Shown here: in pieces, positions 47,033-56,000 of the stretch
Numbering within the stretch: position 1 is the stretch's first letter
Layout: every line of letters starts with the position of its first letter
Origin: Forficula auricularia
Lineage: Eukaryota > Arthropoda > Insecta > Dermaptera > Forficulidae
NCBI GenBank assembly: GCA_024734495.1
Contig: JALMQS010000099.1
Coordinates: 103,136,019 to 103,200,018 of the forward strand
DNA: 64,000 nt
Direction: 5' to 3'
Notes under the pieces: model-generated
Database searches by the model: none
What the model was told of the DNA's origin: nothing
What the model saw: the letters and a program-made list of their open reading frames with translations, nothing else
Position numbers and translations under genes: made by a program

Positions 47033-50000
47033 GTAAACACTTAATATATAAATAAGTACTATGGTATGAAATAATTTATATTTGAATGTATTTATTTTCA
47101 TTTGAGAAAAAAATTATATTATGAGAAATAAACTGCAACGGATCGTTGCTAAACTTTATCCAAATTCATTTGAAATATTAATATGTTTATTCCTTTATTA
47201 TTAATCAGATATCACTTGTGATTTGCAGTTCATCTTGACTTTAATTCAAAAATAATGATCGATTCTCATTTAACAGTCGAGGAATAACCATTCTACATTA
47301 GATTTTTGACCCTTTGATTATTATTGGTAACCATTGCTGAAGACATGGAGGAATCGACTTAAAATCAAAAATAACGATCGATTCTTATCTAATACTAGTG
47401 GAATAACCTTATTGCATTCCATTTTTGATGTTTTGACTATTAATGACAACCTCTACTGAAAACGTGGAAGCATCGACTTAAAATCAAAACGACTAAATTC
47501 TTTTATGGCAAACAACTCAAGCTTGAGTTGTTTACCAAAAAAGAATTTAGTCGTTTTGATTTTAAGTCGATTCCTCTATGTCTTCAGCAAAGGTAACGAA
47601 TAAGAAAACAACGCTGTTGATATGGTTACTTATAAAATTTCCTCCCAAATTTTTAGCATTTCACAGAGAGAAGCCTATCTATTCTTACTTAAACAAGGTT
47701 AAATGAGCTATATAAAACGATCAAATGAATAAATTTTAAAGAATTTAAAAAAGTACTATCTTACTCTAGAGTAAAGTATTTTAAAATATAATTTTACTAA
47801 AAACTTTATTTAAACTTTTTTGTAGTCCCCAAGGTACTTAATTAGGATATTAAATTTCATCTAAATTGGTTAAGTCATTTTCAAGATATTTAGAAAAAAC
47901 TAAAAAAGTACTGAAATAAAGTACTAATGTTTGGGGCCCGATATGTACCAAAAACTAATCAGCGCTTCATTTTGTTAAACTAATGATTGGTTTTCAATTT
48001 CATTTTAATCGGTGTAACGGTGTGGAAAAAATCGTGGGCCAAAAAAACGATAACATACATACATACATCCATACATCCATCCGCACGCACTAAATGAAAA
48101 AATCGCACTTTTTGGCCTCTCGACTAGACCCCATGTAATTTTTGGCTAAACCGTCATGTGCTAAAATTCAACCTAATTGAATACTACAATTTGTGACTTT
48201 AATTGAGTCCATGGGTTCCGTAGTCTTTACCTGAGGACCCTTTGAAGTCGCGCTTGCCACCAGACCGATTGCAATACTTTCCCCATGCTTCGCATTGGAT
48301 AAAGTAAAAATTATATTATATTTATAATCGCCCAGATTAATTTGCAGCAATGCTGCCGACAGGGGCGCTGATGCCGTCGGTATATTTGTGTTTTGAGTCG
48401 AGATAAACATGAAGTACATGTGATTGGCTCAGTTAACCTATAATCGGAGTGGGTGCTCATACTTGAGAGCGATCGCAGAATAAGTCGATCCAAACGTTGT
48501 ATTTTTATTGTATTTATTTGTTTGAATAAATAATTATAATTAATCATGTGTGATTTAAATAAAAATTCAAACTTTAATCAAATTAATCACAAAAATAAAA
48601 GCTTCAACAGCTTCATTACTAAAAACTATATATTTTTGATTTAGACTTTGTATCGAGATAATATTTTATTCATTTGAACTCAAATGAAAATGAAAAACAC
48701 CAATTGATTTTAAATTAAGAAACATTAAATATATTAACGTGGCAAATTTGAAATATAATTGTAATTTCGGATTTTAAACTGAAGGACTCGAATCGATTTT
48801 CATTAACTAAGCAGATTTGAAATATAATTGTAATTTGAGCTCGAATTTTGAAATGAAAGACTCCAATTGATTTTAAATTAAGAAACATCAAATATATTAA
48901 TAATTATTCCCCCCCCCCCCCACCCCCCAAAAATAAAAAATATTCTATTCTCTTTTTTTTGCCCACAGAAGAAGAAATTAATCACCTCTTAACTGATTTT
49001 ATATATTATTTGTTTATTTTTTGATAATTTGCCACTTTTTTATAATTTTTAAAAAATCTAAATTTCGTTATTCTTATTTTTTGATTTGTACAAAATTGAA
49101 CGACTTAAGACACGCATTGCCTAGTTTCTCATGGCAATACTGGAGCAGCCTGTCATACAAATAACACCTGATCTCTTTTAAATATTTGGAGCCTTATATC
49201 GATTATCGATCCCAAATTTTTAAAAAATGATATAATATAATTATCCTCCTCACACGATCCCACTTATTTAAATAAATTTATTTCCACACAAAAAATATCA
49301 CAATGCTGTAGATTATAGAAAAAAAAAATACTTCCAGATTCATATCTAGAGCCCAGGCACGCACGAAAAGCTCGTTATATAAGAGTTGATTAAACTATTA
49401 TATAGATTTCTATATTTATAATATGAAATATTTAGTAGCTAGTTATTTAATCAACAATCAATTTAAATTATTTTTTTTTTTTACTTAGAGAAAGTGGTGT
49501 AGGTTTTAGGTGAAACATGATATTAATTAATAAAGTAAAGGGTGTGTAGTTTCACAGTGAATGAAATAAAACTCAAATAGGTTTATACAAACTCAATATA
49601 TTTCGGATTATTAGTCCATCATCAGGAGTTTACAGGTTAAAACTGTTTTAACCTGTAAACTCCTGATGATGGACACCGAAATATATTGAGTTTGTACAAA
49701 CCTCTGAGTTTTATTTCATTCACACCCTTTAATTTATTGATTTTCAATTTAAAATGTTTCACCTAGAACCAACACCAAGATCCTTAAAGATTAAAAAACC
49801 AAACATTCAATCAAAATAAATGAATCTTCACTGGCAAAATGGGTTTTTCTCGATGCCAATAAATAAAAATAAAAAAATGAACTTACAACCAATTTGAAAA
49901 TTCTTTAAAAACTATTTTTACTTTACTACACAGGTTATGGTCAAGTAATGTAATCGTGCATTAAAAAAATTGTTTTTCTTTTACATGCTTTATATTAGTT

Positions 50001-53000
50001 TCACTTGTATCTATCTATGTATCTATCTATTTATCGATCAATGTGACAGACCAAGATCTCAGCGACCCCAGACCTATGTCAAAGTATAAAGCCTAAGATT
50101 TTTTCTATGGTAGGTACTATAGTAGGTTATAACGTATGGGTATTAGCTAACTTTGGTCAGGGGTCTTTGACAGATATCAGTTACCGAAAATGTGAAAAAA
50201 TGGGTTGATCTACGTCATACTAACAATGCTAGTTTTTTAATATGTCATACAGGATAATATTAGGGACCAACAATTACTATTGCCAGACGCTCTGGGCGGG
50301 TCCTTGCTGGAGCCAGACGCCTCAAAGATCAAAAAAAGTATAGTATCAAGGCTAAATTTTATATATTTTACTCAGAAGAAAATTATAATTGATAAAAATC
50401 TCTAAAAATTCTGAAAGATAGCTACACTTATAAGGATAAAGACTACAGAGTTTCAAAATTTTTGAACCATTACTTTGGTAAAAAAAAAATCACTATTTCA
50501 ATGCTAAAAACGATGGCTATTTTTGATTTTAAGTCGATTCCTCCATGTCTTCAGCAATGGTTACCAATAAAAACCGAAACGTCAAAAATCCAATATAGAA
50601 TGGTTATTCNNNNNNNNNNTCAAGTACTAGATGAGAATCAATCGCTATTTTTGGTTTAAAGTCGATTCCTCTATGTCTTCAGCAATGGTTACCAATAAAA
50701 ACCGAAACGTCAAAAATCCAATATAGAATGGTTATTCCTCAAGTATTTGATGAGAATCAATCGCTATTTTTGGTTTAAAGTCGATTCCTCTATGTCTTCT
50801 GCAAAGGTAAGGGATAAGAAAACAACGCAGTTGCTATGGTTACTTATAAAATTTCCTCCCAAATTTTTAGCATTTCACAGAGAGAAGCCTATCCATTCTT
50901 ATTTAAGCAAGGCTAAATGAGCTATATTAAAAGGTTCAAATGAATAAATTTTAAAGAATTTAAAAAATTAAAAAAGTACTCTCTTACTCTAGAGTAAAGT
51001 ACTTTAAAATATAATTTTACTAAAAACTTTATTTATCCTTTTTTGTGGTCCCCAAGGTACTTAATTAGGATATTAAATTTCATCAAAATTGGTTAAGTCA
51101 TTTTCAAGATATTTAGAAAAAACTAAAAAAGTACTGAAATAAAGTACTAATGTTTGTGGTCCTATCACAACATTGGATGATGTGCGCCGTTGTTTCAGTT
51201 CGTCTGCACCCAGCCCGGCACATCGGGGGCCCCTCCGGCCGTCTTCCCCTGCTGGTTCTTACGGCTGAAGGAAGGGACCCTGATCTCAGCCTACAAAATT
51301 CTATAAAAGTATTTATTGTTTTTAATTACACCTGGGCGCAGCATCCAATTATAAGAGTTCTTTGCTCCCGTGCACATCTCCAAATCCCGGCCATCGACAC
51401 TAGCGTATAGGTTCTCGCGCCAGTAAGCCGCAACACCCTCCACGCCGCCGAACTTACGCAAGACCCGTTCGGCCCAAGCTAACCTCCGAATGCATGTGAC
51501 CGAGTCAGCGGCCGCTCTGGCCGCCGGGTAGTCGGATTGCCTCATTCTACTGAGTCGGGCATGCACCAAGAGTGGGATCATGCTCCCCAGGGATGGCAGT
51601 CCGAGTCCGCCATCCCGTATTTTGGCGTGGAAGTATGCTTCTGGCGTGTCGCGGGGGAGTTTAAGGATCGATCTGACAAATGATCGAACCTTTTTGTCGG
51701 CCGTTGTCAGTTGACCGAATGTACTCCCCCCCAACACAAGGGGGTGAATAGCCGACGGGATGATATGAAGGCGCACGATCTCCAGCTTTTGCGAGGCCTT
51801 AAGAGGGGCCCCCCTCACCCTTCCCAGAAGTGGCTCCACCGACCACCCCGGGGTGACAACGCCCGAGCTGTCCAGGCGGACTCCAAGGTAGGGAAAGGAA
51901 TCACCCACCCCCAAAGGGGTAAGGCGTCCACCATCCACCCTGAAGTCGGTGTCTGTACTAACACGGATTCTCCTGCCCCCCGCAGGCACCAAAGAGAGCA
52001 CGACGGACTTGGCGGCATTAATCCGCATCCCCAGTGCAGCAGCAGCCGACTCGAAGGCGCGAAGCTGGGACCCCAATCCGCGAGAAGACGCCGCCACAAG
52101 AACGACGTCGTCAGCAAAGGAAAGGGATCCGACGCGTACACCCCCGAGGTCATAGCCGATGTCCGGGGACAACTGATCTAGTATGTGTTTTGCCGCCAAG
52201 TTGAAAAGAAAGGGAGAGAGAGGGTCCCCCTGCCTCACACCCCGGCCGGTCTTGAAGAGATCAGATCGTGAGCCCTCATGGAGGATAGATGTTGTTCCTC
52301 CTGTATACATCGACCTGACCACAGAGAAGAGAGAGGGGTCCAAGAGATCACCCAGGATATCCATAAGAGGCTGATGTTTAATCGTGTCAAATGCCTTCGA
52401 TATGTCCAGGGACGCGACGTGCAGCTCTTTAACCTGACACCTCGCATCCCTGATAACAGCCCCCAGGACCTGAGTGTTCTCAGCACAACCATCAGCTTTG
52501 ATGAAGCCCCTCTGGTCACCCCGCAGCTCAACAGTGCCCTCCAGTCTATGCAGGAAGACCCTGCTGAGCTGCCGAGCGACGACAGAGTTCACAGTGATTG
52601 GCCGATAATGTTGGGGAGAGGTCGGCGAGACTATTTTCGGAATAAGCACAGTGCGAGCGCGGGACAGAGCATGTGGAACCGTGCCCTCGAGGAGAATCGC
52701 ATTAAGCAGGGCGAGACGGTCAGCCCCAGGTAGTCTTTTCCAAGACGCCGAGGTCAGACCATCCGGCCCCGCCGCCGATTTGACCGGTCCGTCGGCACTC
52801 TTCAGCTCCTCGAGGGTTATCGGAAGAGGGAGAACCCAAGGACGGTCGGAAACGGCGTCGAGTTCGCCGCGACAGTCACCGAGGACTTTTCCCCAGTACT
52901 GCCACATTGCGGGGGAACTCCACGCCGCGATCCGGAACCCCCTCAAGTATCTCCCTCACGGCTAGATTTTTATTCCTATACCACATGCTCTGCATGCGGT

Positions 53001-56000
53001 TATAATCCGCGCGCTCTGCCCTGTGCCTTTCCAATCTGTTGGTCGGTTGGGGTCTGATGTAAGGACCCCTTGGTCTCACCACCCTCTCACCACAATCTGC
53101 AGGCCCCCTCCCCCACCTCCGCAGACAGGCATCAAGTAAACCATCCCATGGCCTCCCCTCTAAAGCACTGGCGACGATCCCCGCCACAGCAGTGTCACGC
53201 CTCGCGAATGTTAAATAAGCCTTAAGGGCAACGATCAATGGCGGGTCAAGGGCATCCACCTCACGCTCGCCTCCTCCGCCTCCGGGTGGTGGGTCTCCCC
53301 CCGAATCTTCCTCTTCGGTGTCCTCATCTTCTTCCGCGGGCTCGTCCTCCTCGAATTCTTCCGTCCCGATAGGATGCTGGGCGGCGCTGGTAGATGGTAT
53401 CGCCTGTTGCTGTCCACAGCCAACATCATCCTTCTTCTTCTTCGTATTGCCGGGTTTCGGAGCTGGTTCTGGTGGAGAGGAGAGCGACCGCGGGACAGAG
53501 CATGTGGAACCGTGCCCTCGAGGAGAATCGCTCAATTTTGAAATCGCTCACCATTTTCTTGTATGCGGCCTTCCTCCTCTGTCCCACAATCTCCGCGAGA
53601 GTCCTCCCCTCAAACTTCTCGAGGAGATATTTATTTATGAATTTAACCCTCTCCGGGGCCTCGGCTTCCGTCCGCGCTAGGATCCTCACCTCTTCTTGAC
53701 CACAGCGCGGCGACTTTTCGCTGATACCAATTGCGGCGTTGTGGGCCACTTTATGTTTAGTGGCCAAATGTATGCCGAGGCCCTTATTTTTACGAAATGC
53801 CCTGTTGCAGTGCGGGCACACGCATTTCGTATCTGTCATATTTGAGTATAGAAAGCGCAGGTCTAGCCCCCAGACTTATGGGCTGGGGGCTGAAAATGTG
53901 AATTCTTAAATTTGACCTGTCTTTTAAGGCCGAAGCCCCGCCAGAGCCCCCTTTTCGCGCTGAGGTTGGAGGTTGGCTTGCCGGTCTGAGTGCCCGCTCA
54001 GCCCGACCTTAGCGCTTCCTTAATAACTTAAAAAAATATATATATAGGCTGCGCACGTGACCGGGGGTGGGGATTACTTTGATCAAGGTTGCTTCACACC
54101 TCTGCGGCCCATCAGGGTGACTATGTAGGAGGGGGGGCCATAGGGTGTGGAAGTGTGAAATTAACCCAGGCCGTGCGCAGTCTTGTCCTTGTCGATTTAG
54201 TAAAAGATCGGGCCTCACAACGCTACCTAACTAATGATTTTAATGGATGTGTATGAGATGATTAAATAAATATCGAGTTATATGGAATGAGATGATTTAA
54301 TAAATAGTGGATTACTGTGATATGTATTAAAATGTTTTATGAAGTGAATAAATAAATAATGAAATGCAGAATGAATGAAATGATTTAATAAATAATGAAA
54401 ATAGCGCCGTGAGGTGTGTCAAGGAATAAATAAATATTAAAAGTTGTAATACAGTAATATATGCTGTATGTCAAATAAAATAAAAAAAAAGTAGAGTGGT
54501 GTTCCCGTTTTAACTTGTATGAACTGGGGAGGTTCTAGGAGGGGAGCACCCATAGAGCGGCACAAGAAGAGCTAATTATGGTAATATATATTTACGGTGT
54601 AGGGATGAGCTGGGGAGCCCTGGGGGGGGGGGGGGGAGAATGCCAAAAAGTAAGTTGAACGGGCTAAGAAATTGATTCGCCTAGTGTGTAGGCAGCCAAA
54701 CCACATTGGTGTTCATTGGCCACCGGATTGCAGAGGCAATCCAAACAAGCCCCTTGGAGTTAGGCAACCGAATACACATGTATGTATAAATTGGTTGCCC
54801 AGTGTCCAGGGGCAAAAATTGACTCCCCACTATATGCCCACTCTTGAATATTGGGCCCCTTCGACCACTTTTTACCCGCCCCTTATTTAGCTCTATTGAA
54901 GAACATCTCAAGTGTTTGAATTTGGCGGTAGCTGAGGCTTAGCGCTAGTTGAAGGAGATGGGATGACGTCAATCTTAACGTCATTCCTTTGTCTCAAAGC
55001 AGCCATCTCTAATTTTTTAGAAAATTTTTTAAAAAATGTCTTTGGAAGACTTTCCTGGGATCCTTTGAGTTAGAATTTTTGGGCCCATGTAGAAAAAAAC
55101 TTCGCTCGCCTAATGGGACTATGCCCCAGGCCCTAAGGCCAGAAATGTCCCCCCCATGGACAAATAAGTGTTATTGGGGGGAATTGCCCCCCATTAGGCG
55201 ACCCTTTGGGCTTGCGCCCTCGGGGACGCGGCCCCTAATAAGTGCCGCTCCAAGGTACTCACCCACAAATTTTCGGCCTTTAAAACGCCATATGTCCGAA
55301 CTTTTCAGGATCAGATGACGGGAGCCGTAGAAAGCATGTCTATTCGGCAGGAAGACACCAGCACTACTAGAAGACGCCGCCACAAGGGCATCCACCTCAC
55401 GCTCGCCTCCTCCGCCTCCGGGTGGTGGGTCTCCCCCCGAATCTTCCTCTTCGGTGTCCTCATCTTCTTCCGCGGGCTCGTCCTCCTCGAATTCTTCCGT
55501 CCCGATAGGATGCTGGGCGGCGCTGGTAGATGGTATCGCCTGTTGCTGTCCACAGGAACGGAAGAAGAAGAAACATTAAATATATTGATAATTATTCCGG
55601 GGGGGGGCCCCCCCCGGCCACCCCACAAATAAAAGAGGTGAAACTTTTAAGAGACTATGTATTTTCGGTAGTTTACGGGTATACATTTGGAGTGTGGTTT
55701 TTTAAGAGGAATAAAATTTTTGGACCGAGAAGCTGCTCGCCAGGGCACCAGCCCGGAGGGCCGAGCTTCGAGGGAGTGCCAAAGGCACGGACGAAAAGCT
55801 CGTTATTTTACTATATATTGCGATATCAAAGGGGATTCATCGCAATATATTATATAAGCACAGAATTTTTTTTCTCCATTCTTCTATAAAGTAAATTAAT
55901 AAATTCAGCTTAAAATGAAAACAAGTTTTTCATACAAGACCTCTTATTTAAATCAAATTCTACATATTTTTTGTTTTTTTCTTCTAAGCTTAAGAGGGTC

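Larger units (their letters stand above)
49355..49975. mobile_element. Hairpin repeat family, most complete copy
   Basis: Includes the AAGAGTTGATT unit (49380-49470), the large hairpin (49494-49776) and the 3' part with CAATCAAAATAAATGAA that is also seen around the LTR insertion at 12738-18690. The end motif TTTCACCTAGAACCAACACC recurs at 36990-37016, 41768-41790 and, reversed, 61160-61195. Confidence 0.7.

Noticed and set aside
51711..52733. Plus-strand frames of 98-156 codons across the R2-like region
   Set aside because: Antisense shadows of the RT frame in GC-rich DNA.
51158..54240. Bacterial contamination, because of the high GC
   Set aside because: Encodes R2-clade zinc finger and RT and adjoins a local repeat found elsewhere in the window.
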